A DNA stretch of 36,826 bases, taken from assembly GCF_003853415.1 (NCBI RefSeq), contig NZ_QTPP01000062.1, positions 1 through 36,826 of the forward strand. The letters run 5' to 3'. The number at the start of each line of letters is the position of its first letter. The stretch's first letter is position 1. A program made the translations under genes and the position numbers. Shown in pieces: positions 1-7,434 of this stretch. The DNA is from Burkholderia sp. Bp9142 (GTDB taxonomy: Bacteria; Pseudomonadota; Gammaproteobacteria; Burkholderiales; Burkholderiaceae). A model generated the notes under the pieces. The model had not been told where the DNA came from, did no database searches, and saw only the letters and a list, made by a program, of their open reading frames with translations.

Positions 1-100
1 TCGCCGCCGACAGCCCGGCGGGGCCGCCACCGACGATCACGACGTCGTATTCCATCGATTCGCGCGGGCCGTATTGCGCGAGCAAGTCCTGTGTGGTCAA
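1..100 (-). CDS. etfD: Electron transfer flavoprotein-ubiquinone oxidoreductase, N-terminal fragment
   Basis: This is the 5' end of a minus-strand gene cut by the window edge; about 33 residues are visible. They include MEYDVVIVGGGPAGLSAA, the FAD-binding Rossmann glycine motif at the start of ETF-QO, which passes electrons from reduced ETF to ubiquinone at the membrane. The proposed start is TTG at 100-98, with an AGGAGG ribosome site at 115-110 (9-nt spacing). An internal ATG at 55-53 is the alternative start but has no such site. The gene lies 34 nt downstream of the acyl-CoA dehydrogenase gene, so the two are probably co-transcribed. That fits biochemically, because acyl-CoA dehydrogenases feed electrons to ETF and ETF-QO. 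The family call rests on a short segment; another FAD-dependent dehydrogenase is possible but less likely. Confidence 0.7.
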   Translation of the reverse strand, partial: MTTQDLLAQYGPRESMEYDVVIVGGGPAGLSAA

Positions 101-134
101 AATCCTGTCTCCTCCTGCGCCCCGACCGTCACGG

Positions 135-1925
135 TCAGAACTGGTCTTCCGTCAACGCGAGCACGCTCTCGTTGCCCTTCGCGCCGACGATCGACGCTTC
201 GAGCGCGCCGGCCTGCACGAGGACGTGTTCCGCATAGCATTGTGCGATCGCGATCTTCGCATCGAAGAACGCCGTGTCGTTCGCGCGGTTCGCGTGCGCC
301 GCCAGCAGCGCGCGCGCCATCTGCCATCCGCACAGCACCACACCCGCCAGCTTCAGGTACGGCACGCTGCCCGCGAACACCGCGTTCGGGTCCTGCTTCA
401 CGTTCGCGACCACGTAGTCCACCACCGTCGACAGTGCGCGCGCGCCCTTCTCCAGCTGCGCCTTCATCGACGCGGCCGCAGCGCCGTCGACCTTGCCGAG
501 CGCCGCGACGGTGTCGCCGATCTCCGCGATCAGCGCCTTCGCCACCGCGCCGCCGTCGCGCATCGTCTTGCGGCCGACCAGGTCGTTCGCCTGGATCGCG
601 GTCGTGCCTTCGTAGATCGCCAGGATCCGCGCATCGCGGTAGTACTGCGCGGCGCCGGTTTCCTCGATGAAGCCCATCCCGCCGTGCACCTGCACGCCCA
701 GGCTCGCCACATCGTTCACCATCTCGGTGCTCCAGCCCTTCACGACCGGCACCAGATATTCGTAGATTGCCTGATGACGCGCCCGCGTCGCCTCGTCCGA
801 ATGGCGGTGGGCAATATCGCTGTGCGCGGCGGCCACATACGCGAGCGCGCGAGCGCCTTCGGTCAGCGCGCGCATCGTGCCGAGCATCCGGCGCACGTCC
901 GGGTGATGGATGATCGTCACCGACTGCCTGGCCGAGCCGTCGACCGGGCGGCTCTGCACGCGCTCCTTCGCGAATTCCGCCGCCTTCTGGTACGCACGGT
1001 CGGCCACGCCGATCCCCTGCATCCCGACGCCGAAGCGCGCGGCGTTCATCATGATGAACATGTATTCGAGGCCGCGATTCTCCTCGCCGATCAGGTAGCC
1101 GGTCGCGCCGCCGTGGTCGCCGTATTGCAGCACCGCCGTCGGGCTCGCCTTGATCCCGAGCTTATGCTCGATCGACACGCAGTGCACGTCGTTGCGCGCG
1201 CCGAGCGAGCCGTCCTCGTTGACCAGGAACTTCGGCACGATGAACAGCGAAATGCCCTTCACGCCTTCCGGCGCGTTCGGCGTGCGCGCGAGCACCAGGT
1301 GGACGATGTTGTCCGCCATGTCGTGCTCGCCCCACGTGATGAAGATCTTGGTGCCGAACACCTTGTACGTGCCGTCGCCCTGCGGCTCCGCGCGCGAGCG
1401 CACCAGCGCCAGGTCGGAGCCGGCCTGCGGCTCGGTCAGGTTCATCGTGCCCGTCCATTCGCCGGAGATCAGCTTCGGCACGTAGCGCTGCTTCTGTTCG
1501 TCGGTGCCGGCCGTCAGCAGCGCCTCGATCGCGCCGTCGGTGAGCAGCGGACACAACGCGAACGACAGGTTCGATGCGTTCAGCATCTCGATGCACGGCG
1601 TCGCGATCAGCTTCGGCAGCCCCTGGCCATCGTATTCGGCCGGATGCTGCAGGCCCTGCCAGCCGCCTTCGACGAACTGGCGGAACGCCGCGCCGAAGCC
1701 GGGCGTCGCCGTCACGACACCGTCCTTCCAGCTGCTCGGGTTGCGGTCGCCCTCGACATTCAGCGGCGCCAGCACCTCGCCGCAGAATTTCGCGGATTCG
1801 TCGAGCACGGCCTGCGCCGTGTCGTAGCCGGCGTCCTCGAAACCCGGCAACTGCGCAACGGTGTCGATGCCCGCGAGTTCCTTCAGCACGAACAGCATGT
1901 CCTTGACAGGGGCGTTATAGCTCAT
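135..1925 (-). CDS. Acyl-CoA dehydrogenase, DmdC (3-methylmercaptopropionyl-CoA dehydrogenase) type
   Basis: The protein has 596 residues, the length of the long acyl-CoA dehydrogenase subfamily that carries an extra N-terminal helix segment and a C-terminal extension (DmdC-like) rather than the usual 380. It starts MSYNAPVKDMLFVLKEL. It shows the FAD-site strands TGTMNLTEPQAGSDL and TKIFITWGEHD, and the C-terminal signature QVHGGMGFIEETGAAQYYRD followed by ILAIYEGTTAIQANDL. The family oxidises acyl-CoA to 2-enoyl-CoA and hands electrons to ETF; the true substrate could be 3-methylmercaptopropionyl-CoA or an ordinary fatty acyl-CoA. I chose the ATG at 1925 because it begins the conserved N-terminus. 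The reading frame stays open further upstream, but that part looks non-conserved. The gene pairs with ETF-QO, 34 nt downstream. Confidence 0.88.
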   Translation of the reverse strand: MSYNAPVKDMLFVLKELAGIDTVAQLPGFEDAGYDTAQAVLDESAKFCGEVLAPLNVEGDRNPSSWKDGVVTATPGFGAAFRQFVEGGWQGLQHPAEYDGQGLPKLIATPCIEMLNASNLSFALCPLLTDGAIEALLTAGTDEQKQRYVPKLISGEWTGTMNLTEPQAGSDLALVRSRAEPQGDGTYKVFGTKIFITWGEHDMADNIVHLVLARTPNAPEGVKGISLFIVPKFLVNEDGSLGARNDVHCVSIEHKLGIKASPTAVLQYGDHGGATGYLIGEENRGLEYMFIMMNAARFGVGMQGIGVADRAYQKAAEFAKERVQSRPVDGSARQSVTIIHHPDVRRMLGTMRALTEGARALAYVAAAHSDIAHRHSDEATRARHQAIYEYLVPVVKGWSTEMVNDVASLGVQVHGGMGFIEETGAAQYYRDARILAIYEGTTAIQANDLVGRKTMRDGGAVAKALIAEIGDTVAALGKVDGAAAASMKAQLEKGARALSTVVDYVVANVKQDPNAVFAGSVPYLKLAGVVLCGWQMARALLAAHANRANDTAFFDAKIAIAQCYAEHVLVQAGALEASIVGAKGNESVLALTEDQF

Positions 1926-2467
1926 GGTCGATGTTCCAATCAGGCGGTGAATGAAGCGCGCAGCCCGGGCGGCTGCGGCAAAACCGGCCAGCGCCAGGCG
2001 ACGTCGTGAACCATCGTAATGCCGCACCGGCCGATTCCCATTGTCATATCCGGCCCACATGGTGACAAAACCGGCCACGCGATGCGCGAGGCGATGCGCG
2101 ACGCGGGCGTCCGTGCGGGGGTTTCAGGCACCGGTTTCGGCACACACGAGACGCGCAATCGGCGTGCCGGCCGGATGGATGAAGGGATGGGGCGGTGGGG
2201 TCGAAGCGCCGGCGTGCCACGGTGCCGTGAACCGGCGGCAAGGCCGGCGACAGGGCGCCGACAACGGGAATCGCCGAAGGAAGCCGGCCATGGGAGCCGG
2301 CGAAGGGAGCAGGTTATGGGATGGTGCCCCGTACTCGATGCAGCCGACGGGACGGCAAGGCCCGGCGGCGGATCGCGGGGCGGATGGTGGACGACGACAG
2401 CGCGGGCCGACGGACCGCACCGGACTGCTTGCGGAATCCGCGACCATGGCGCGCCGGCCGCCCTCCG
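1926..2467. other. Gene-free interval between the acyl-CoA dehydrogenase and GntR genes
   Basis: This stretch of 542 bases lies upstream of the acyl-CoA dehydrogenase and downstream of the GntR gene. It must hold the acyl-CoA dehydrogenase promoter, but I could not identify convincing -35/-10 hexamers. The only structured element I recognise is the 26-bp tandem repeat at 2276-2327. Several frames are open here because the DNA is GC-rich; none resembles a protein family. Confidence 0.6.
2276..2327 (+). repeat. 26-bp tandem repeat pair, dispersed family, copy A
   Basis: Two adjacent 26-nt units lie at 2276-2301 and 2302-2327, each built as GAAGG-A/G-AGC-n-GG-YY-ATGGGA. The same two-unit arrangement, with ATGGGA at identical offsets, recurs in two other intergenic regions at 24677-24728 and 28203-28254. 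No transposase or CRISPR-like context is present. Function unknown. Confidence 0.75.
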
Positions 2468-3223
2468 CTATCGCTTGTCCTGCGCCAGCACCGGATCGCC
2501 GAGGTTCACGGAGACGGCCATCCCCTGGGGCGCGGCGTACTCGGTCATCCGGCGGCGCGACAATTCGAAGTGATCGCGGACCAGTTGCCCCGCCGCGTCG
2601 GCGTCCTGCCGCTCGAGCGCATCGATGATCCGGTCGTGCTGGACGACGGCGCTTTCGAGCGTGTGCTGCATCGTGTCCGTCGCCGGATAGCGGTAGAACA
2701 TCTTGCCGAGCCGCGCGTGGTCGATCAGCAGGCGGCGCAGGCTCGGCATCAGGTAATCGTTCTGCGCGATCCGGCCGATCTCGAGGTGGAATTCGTCGTT
2801 GTAGAACACGCGGTTCGCGACGTTGCCGCTTTCGATCGCAGCGCGGAAATGCGCCTGGATCGTCCGCAGCCGCGCGATGTCGTCGGGCGTCGCGTTCAGC
2901 GCCGCCAGCTGGGTGGTCGCGATATAGATCACCGGCGCCGCGATGAAGAAGCTGCGCAGCGACTGGAAATTCATCGACGTGACGCGCGGCGCCCGGTTCG
3001 GCTCAAGCTCGATGTAGCCTTCCGCGGCCATCTGCCGGATCAGCTCGCGAATCGGCGGCCGCGACATGCCGAACTCGTCGGCCAGCGCCGCTTCGTCGAT
3101 CAGTGCGCCCGGCGCCAGTTCCATGTTCACGATCCGGCGCCGCAATGCGTCGCCCAAAGCCGACTTGCGATCCGCCGGTTGCGTTGCGTCCGCCGGTGCC
3201 GACTCCCCACCCGTTCCTTTCAT
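2468..3223 (-). CDS. GntR-family regulator with FCD domain, controls the divergent FAD oxidase operon
   Basis: The protein has 251 residues. It has an N-terminal winged helix (about 18-85, core LADEFGMSRPPIRELIRQM) followed by an all-helical FCD effector domain (about 95-235) with the metal/ligand-site pattern NDEFH at 142-146, DH at 168-169 and QHD at 195-197. FCD regulators usually repress catabolic operons and release DNA when an organic acid or amino acid binds. The gene is divergent from the FAD oxidase gene at 3611, and the interval holds TAGAC/GTCTA half-sites that are a plausible operator. It is a paralog of the GntR gene at 19717-20442; both share SRPPxRELxRQMAAEGYIELE in the recognition region. 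The ATG at 3223 follows a purine-poor leader, and I see no better start. The effector is unknown. Confidence 0.88.
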   Translation of the reverse strand: MKGTGGESAPADATQPADRKSALGDALRRRIVNMELAPGALIDEAALADEFGMSRPPIRELIRQMAAEGYIELEPNRAPRVTSMNFQSLRSFFIAAPVIYIATTQLAALNATPDDIARLRTIQAHFRAAIESGNVANRVFYNDEFHLEIGRIAQNDYLMPSLRRLLIDHARLGKMFYRYPATDTMQHTLESAVVQHDRIIDALERQDADAAGQLVRDHFELSRRRMTEYAAPQGMAVSVNLGDPVLAQDKR

Positions 3224-3450
3224 AACGCCCTCGTCGATTTGAAGCGCGTACTATACGGCCCGCCTCGGGCCGTGGCTAGCGCCCGTCCCCTGCCCCACGG
3301 CATGTGCGCGCCGCTTCCTGTTGCTTCACGAAAGCCTCGCCACGACGGCATTCCCTGCCTCCCGCCGCCCCGTCCCCCGTCTTCGCCCGCTCCACTGCCG
3401 CTCGAACCGCTTCGTACGACACGGGTTAACCCGCAATTCCCGCGATCCGA

Positions 3451-3492
3451 TTGTTAGACTATAGTTTGTCTACTAACTATAGTTTATTAGAC
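3451..3492. promoter_or_regulatory. Candidate GntR operator in the divergent promoter region
   Basis: This AT-rich island sits inside a GC-rich interval between divergent genes. It holds TAGAC (3455-3459), GTCTA (3468-3472) and TAGAC (3488-3492), giving an inverted pair with 8-nt spacing and a second with 15-nt spacing. It also has two copies of ACTATAGTTT, at 3458-3467 and 3476-3485, 18 bp apart; the second sits in the perfect palindrome AACTATAGTT (3475-3484). The arrangement suits a dimeric winged-helix repressor binding twice. The regulator at 2468-3223 is the obvious candidate, by inference from position. Confidence 0.6.
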
Positions 3493-3610
3493 GCACGACA
3501 AAATTCTTCCTGCGGATTACCCGCACAGCGCGGGACTGCAACTGCCAGCAACGACATAGGCGCGCTCGAAGGCGCGCGCCATTTCAATCAACGAGACACT
3601 GGATTCACGA

Positions 3611-4990
3611 ATGCTCAGGGTTACTTCGCCGACGGTCGAGGAGATTGCGCAGCCGCAACGCGATGCGCGCAAGGTCAGGGTCGGTGCACTGCCTGCCGAC
3701 GACGCAGCGTGCGGCTGGTACCACACCAGCCCGCCGCGCGTGCCGCGGCCGTGCCACACGGGCACCACGAAGGCGCGCTGGGGCGTGATCGGCGCCGGCT
3801 TCACCGGGCTCGCCGCGGCGCGCCAGCTCGCGCTGAACTTCCCCGACGACGAAGTCGTGCTGGTCGATGCGCAGGAAGTCGGCTTCGGCACGTCGGGGCG
3901 CAATGCGGGCTTCGCGATCGACCTGCCGCACGACATCGGCGCGGACGACTACATCGGCGACATCGATACGGCGAAGACGACCCTGCAACTGAACCTGCTC
4001 GGCCAGTCGATCCTGCGCGCGCTGGTCGACGAACACGGGATCGATTGCCATCTGCGCGCGTCGGGCAAGTACCAGGCGGCGGTCGAGCCGCGCGGCGTCG
4101 CGGTGCTCGACGCGTACCGGCGCGGTCTCGACAAGCTCGGCCAGCCGTACGAAGTGATCGAGGGCAAGGACCTGCCCGCGCATATCGGCACCGGCTTCTA
4201 CCGCAAGGGGCTGTTCACGCCCGGCACGATGCTGCTGCAGCCGTCCGCGCTGGTGAAGGGGCTGGCCAACAGCCTGCCGCCGAACGTCACGCTGCACGAG
4301 CACACGCCGATCACCGACGTCGAATACGGCGACAGGATCGTGCTCTCGCATGCCGGCGGCCGCATCGTCGTCGACAAGCTGGTGCTCTCGAACAACGCAT
4401 TCGGCATGCGCTTCGGCTTCCTCCAGCGCACGATGCTGCCGGTGTTCCTGTACGCGAGCCTCACGCGGCCGCTGACCGGCGCCGAGCAAGCGCGACTGGG
4501 CGGCCAGCCGTTCTGGGGCGTGATTCCGGCCGACCCGTTCGGCAGCACGGTGCGCCGCACCCACGACAACCGCATCCTGATCCGCAACAGCTTCAGCTTC
4601 AATCCGAACGGCCGCCCGAACGACCGCCATCGCGAACGCGCGCTCGCGCGCCACAGGCTCTCGTTCGAGCGCCGCTTCCCGATGCTTCCCGACGTCGAGT
4701 TCGATTACACGTGGAGCGGTTCTCTGGCGCTGTCGCAGAACCACAAGGGCTTCTTCGGCCAGCTCGCGCCGAACGTTTATGGCGCACTCTGCTGCAACGG
4801 CCTCGGCATCACGCGCGGCACCGTGACGGGCACGCTGCTCGCCGACTGGCTGGCCGGCAAGCGCGATGCGCTGACCGATTTCCTGCTGGCGACGTCGGGC
4901 CCGAACCGCACGCCGCCCGAGCCGTTCCTGTCCGCCGGCGTCAACGCGACGCTCTGGTGGGGCCAGCGCAAGGCGGGCCTGGAGAGCTGA
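3611..4990 (+). CDS. FAD-dependent oxidoreductase (DAO family, PuuB-like)
   Basis: The protein has 459 residues. A dinucleotide-binding motif VIGAGFTGLAAARQL starts near residue 59, followed by the acidic end of strand 2 (VLVDAQE) and SGRNAGFAIDLPH, typical of glycine/D-amino-acid-oxidase-fold proteins related to gamma-glutamylputrescine oxidase. The C-terminus has CCNGLGITRGTVTGTLLADW, where this family closes the flavin site. Such enzymes oxidise a C-N bond of an amine or amino acid. Followed by a DapA-family enzyme and an aldehyde dehydrogenase, it resembles the oxidase step of hydroxyproline-type pathways; the substrate is unproven. It has an N-terminal extension of about 55 residues before the FAD motif. 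It is the first gene of the operon and a paralog of the protein at 15914-17239. Confidence 0.85.
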   Translation: MLRVTSPTVEEIAQPQRDARKVRVGALPADDAACGWYHTSPPRVPRPCHTGTTKARWGVIGAGFTGLAAARQLALNFPDDEVVLVDAQEVGFGTSGRNAGFAIDLPHDIGADDYIGDIDTAKTTLQLNLLGQSILRALVDEHGIDCHLRASGKYQAAVEPRGVAVLDAYRRGLDKLGQPYEVIEGKDLPAHIGTGFYRKGLFTPGTMLLQPSALVKGLANSLPPNVTLHEHTPITDVEYGDRIVLSHAGGRIVVDKLVLSNNAFGMRFGFLQRTMLPVFLYASLTRPLTGAEQARLGGQPFWGVIPADPFGSTVRRTHDNRILIRNSFSFNPNGRPNDRHRERALARHRLSFERRFPMLPDVEFDYTWSGSLALSQNHKGFFGQLAPNVYGALCCNGLGITRGTVTGTLLADWLAGKRDALTDFLLATSGPNRTPPEPFLSAGVNATLWWGQRKAGLES

Positions 4991-5108
4991 ACCGGCCGCA
5001 TCGAACGACCACCCACCGAATCCACGATTCAGCGATCGGGCGCCGCACGGATACCGCGCGCCCCACGGAGATCGCCCCATTCATCAGGAAGGAAGGAGAC
5101 AACACCCT

Positions 5109-6440
5109 ATGGCAAAAACGACGGTATCCATCGAAGACGTACCCCTCAACGGATTTCACCAGTTGCTCACCGTGCGCTCGGGCGGCGGCTGGCTCATGGA
5201 CGGCTACGTGCTCAGCATCATCGGCGTAGCCATGGTGCAGTTCTCGGCCGCGCTGCACCTGACCAGCTTCTGGGAAGGCATGATCGCCGCGTCGGCGCTG
5301 CTCGGCATCTTCGTCGGCGGCTTCCTCGGCGGCTGGCTGACCGACCTGATGGGCCGCCGCCGGCCCTACTTCTTCGGCCCCGTGATATTCATCGTCTGTT
5401 CGATCGCGCAGTTCTGGGTGCAATCGGCCGAGGCGCTGTTCGTGCTGCGCTTCATCACCGGGATCGGCGTCGGCATCGAGTATCCGGTGGCCGGCTCGCT
5501 GCTGACCGAATTCATGCCGCGCAAGTACCGCGGCCCGCGCCTCGCGATGCTGACGATCATCTGGTTCTTCGGCGCGGCGCTCGCGTACATCGTCGGCAAC
5601 ATCCTGCTCGCGCAGGGCGGCCCCGACGCGTGGCGCTGGGTGCTGGCGAGCCCGGCCGTGATCGGCGTCGCGCTGTTCCTGGTGCGCATCGGCACGCCGG
5701 AATCGCCGCGCTGGCTGCTCAACAAGGGCCGCAAGGCGGAAGCCGACGCGGTGATCCGCAAGGTATACGGGCCGTCGTTCTCGATCCGCAACCTGCCGGA
5801 AGAGCCGGTCGACCGGAAGATCTCGCTCGGCGCGCTGCTGCACTCGGGCTACGGCAAGCGCATGCTGTTCGTGGTGCTGTTCTGGACCTGCTCGGTGATT
5901 CCGGTGTTCGCGGTCTACTCGTTCGCGCCGCGCGTGCTGCAGGCGCTGCACCTCGAAGGCGACTGGGAAGCATACGGTTCCGTCGCCATCACGCTGCTGT
6001 TCGTGGTCGGCTGTGCACTCGCCACGCGCGTCATCAACACGCTCGGCCGCCGCGCGCTGGTGATCCACAGCTTCCTGTGGTCGGCGCTCGCGCTGCTGGC
6101 GCTCGGCGCGTGCTCGAACGGCTCGGCCATGCTGATCCTCGTGCTGTTCGGCGCGTATGCATTGCTGATCGGCGGCGCGCAGGTGCTGCAGCTCGTCTAT
6201 CCGAACGAAATCTTCCCGACCGACATCCGCGCGTTCGCGGTCGGCATGGGCGCGTCGCTGTCGCGCATCGGCGCGGCGGTCGGCACGTGGCTCGTCCCGA
6301 TCGCGCTGCAGAACATCGGCATCGGCAACACGATGTACGCGGCGGCGGCCGTGTCGTTCGTCGGCCTGCTGGCCTCGGTCGCGCTCGCGCCCGAAACGGC
6401 ATCGCTGTCGCTGCAGGAAGCCGCCTCGCTCAGTCATTGA
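5109..6440 (+). CDS. MFS transporter (sugar porter/aromatic acid:H+ symporter type)
   Basis: The protein has 443 residues and about twelve hydrophobic segments. Between helices 2 and 3 it has the MFS A-motif region GGFLGGWLTDLMGRRRPY. It also has the family motifs RFITGIGVGIEYPV, TPESPRWLLNKGR before the central loop, and YPNEIFPTDIRA in the second half. These fit proton-coupled uptake of an organic acid, sugar or amine at the inner membrane. A purine-rich ribosome site (AGGAAGGAGA, from about 5089) precedes the ATG. It lies between the FAD oxidase and the DapA-family gene in a plus-strand operon and probably imports that pathway's substrate. In the paralogous cluster an ABC importer takes its place. 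Confidence 0.88.
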   Translation: MAKTTVSIEDVPLNGFHQLLTVRSGGGWLMDGYVLSIIGVAMVQFSAALHLTSFWEGMIAASALLGIFVGGFLGGWLTDLMGRRRPYFFGPVIFIVCSIAQFWVQSAEALFVLRFITGIGVGIEYPVAGSLLTEFMPRKYRGPRLAMLTIIWFFGAALAYIVGNILLAQGGPDAWRWVLASPAVIGVALFLVRIGTPESPRWLLNKGRKAEADAVIRKVYGPSFSIRNLPEEPVDRKISLGALLHSGYGKRMLFVVLFWTCSVIPVFAVYSFAPRVLQALHLEGDWEAYGSVAITLLFVVGCALATRVINTLGRRALVIHSFLWSALALLALGACSNGSAMLILVLFGAYALLIGGAQVLQLVYPNEIFPTDIRAFAVGMGASLSRIGAAVGTWLVPIALQNIGIGNTMYAAAAVSFVGLLASVALAPETASLSLQEAASLSH

Positions 6441-6522
6441 CCCGTATTTCACGCACGCCGCGGCCGCCGCGGCGTCGGCATTTCCCACGCAACGCTTACT
6501 TTCATTCCAGCGGGAGCACACC

Positions 6523-7434
6523 ATGAACTTCAACGGCATCTACACGCCGGCCATCACGCCCCTGACCGCCGAAGGCGGCATCGACAAGGCGGCGTTCGCC
6601 GAGGTCCTCGAATACCTGATCGGCGCCGGCGTGCACGGCATCATCATCGGCGGCTCGACCGGCGAGTACTACGCGCACACGATGCAGGAGCGCATCGAGC
6701 TCGGCGCGTACGCGAAGCAGGTGATCGGCACGCGCGTGCCGCTCGTGATCGGCACCGGCGCGATCCGCACCGAGGATTCGATCGAATACGCGAAGTCGGC
6801 AAAGGACATCAAGGCCGACGCGATCCTGGTCGGCTCACCGCCGTACGCGCTGCCGACCGAGCAGGAAAACGCCGCGCACGCGATCGCGGTGGACCGCGCC
6901 GCCGGCCTGCCGGTGATGCTCTACAACTACCCGGCGCGCATGGGCGTGTCGATGGGCCGCGAGTTCTTCCGCACCGTCACCGCCGCGTCGAAGAACTTCG
7001 TCGCGATCAAGGAAAGCTCGGGCAGCACCGCCCAGCTGCACATGCTCGCGCGCGAATTCCCGAACATCAGCGTGTCGTGCGGCTGGGACGACCAGGCGCT
7101 CGAATTCTTCGCGTGGGGCGCGAGCAGCTGGGTCTGCGCGGGCTCGAACTTCCTGCCGGCGGAACACGTCGCGCTGCACCAGGCGTGCGTGGTCGAGAAC
7201 GACTTCCGCAAGGGCCGCCGCATCATGTCGGCAATGATGCCGCTGATGGATTTCCTCGAGGACGCAGGCAAGTTCGTGCAGTCGATCAAGTACGGCAGCG
7301 AACTCGCCGGCCTGCGCAGCGGCGGCGTGCGCGCGCCGCTGCAGCCGCTCGACGAAGCGAACAAGGCCACCCTCAAGCAGATCGTCGCCGACGTGAAGCG
7401 CGAGATCGCGGCAGTCGTCGGAGGCCAGGCCTGA
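6523..7434 (+). CDS. Dihydrodipicolinate synthase/N-acetylneuraminate lyase family enzyme
   Basis: The protein has 303 residues, the normal length for this TIM-barrel class I aldolase family. The phosphate/carboxylate loop is GGSTGE (43-48), the catalytic Tyr is in LYNYP (Tyr134), and the Schiff-base Lys is in AIKESSG (Lys163). All key residues are present, so it should be active. Members cleave or dehydrate/deaminate 2-oxo acids. One of them, HypD, converts pyrroline-4-hydroxy-2-carboxylate to 2-oxoglutarate semialdehyde, which an aldehyde dehydrogenase then oxidises, matching the neighbour here. True DapA for lysine synthesis is unlikely given the context. The stop at 7432-7434 overlaps the next gene's ATG, so the two are translationally coupled. 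It is a paralog of 17258-18151. Confidence 0.85.
   Translation: MNFNGIYTPAITPLTAEGGIDKAAFAEVLEYLIGAGVHGIIIGGSTGEYYAHTMQERIELGAYAKQVIGTRVPLVIGTGAIRTEDSIEYAKSAKDIKADAILVGSPPYALPTEQENAAHAIAVDRAAGLPVMLYNYPARMGVSMGREFFRTVTAASKNFVAIKESSGSTAQLHMLAREFPNISVSCGWDDQALEFFAWGASSWVCAGSNFLPAEHVALHQACVVENDFRKGRRIMSAMMPLMDFLEDAGKFVQSIKYGSELAGLRSGGVRAPLQPLDEANKATLKQIVADVKREIAAVVGGQA

Noticed and set aside
93..2009. A 638-codon plus-strand open frame opposite the acyl-CoA dehydrogenase
   Set aside because: It is an antisense shadow of a GC3-rich gene: Arg-, His- and Ala-rich, with no domain. The minus strand carries full family motifs.
2290..2330. A conserved micropeptide MGxxxGSRLW encoded by all three copies of the 26-bp repeat (also at 24691 and 28217), with synonymous Gly, Ser and Arg codon changes
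   Set aside because: The 26-bp units repeat out of frame with each other, and the shared rare TTA codon and flanking bases are conserved at the DNA level. The lengths and C-termini of the frames differ. DNA or RNA conservation explains it better than translation.
6523..7434. Calling this gene dapA for lysine biosynthesis
   Set aside because: It is in an operon with an oxidase, a transporter and an aldehyde dehydrogenase, and a second such gene lies in a parallel catabolic cluster, so a catabolic role is more likely.
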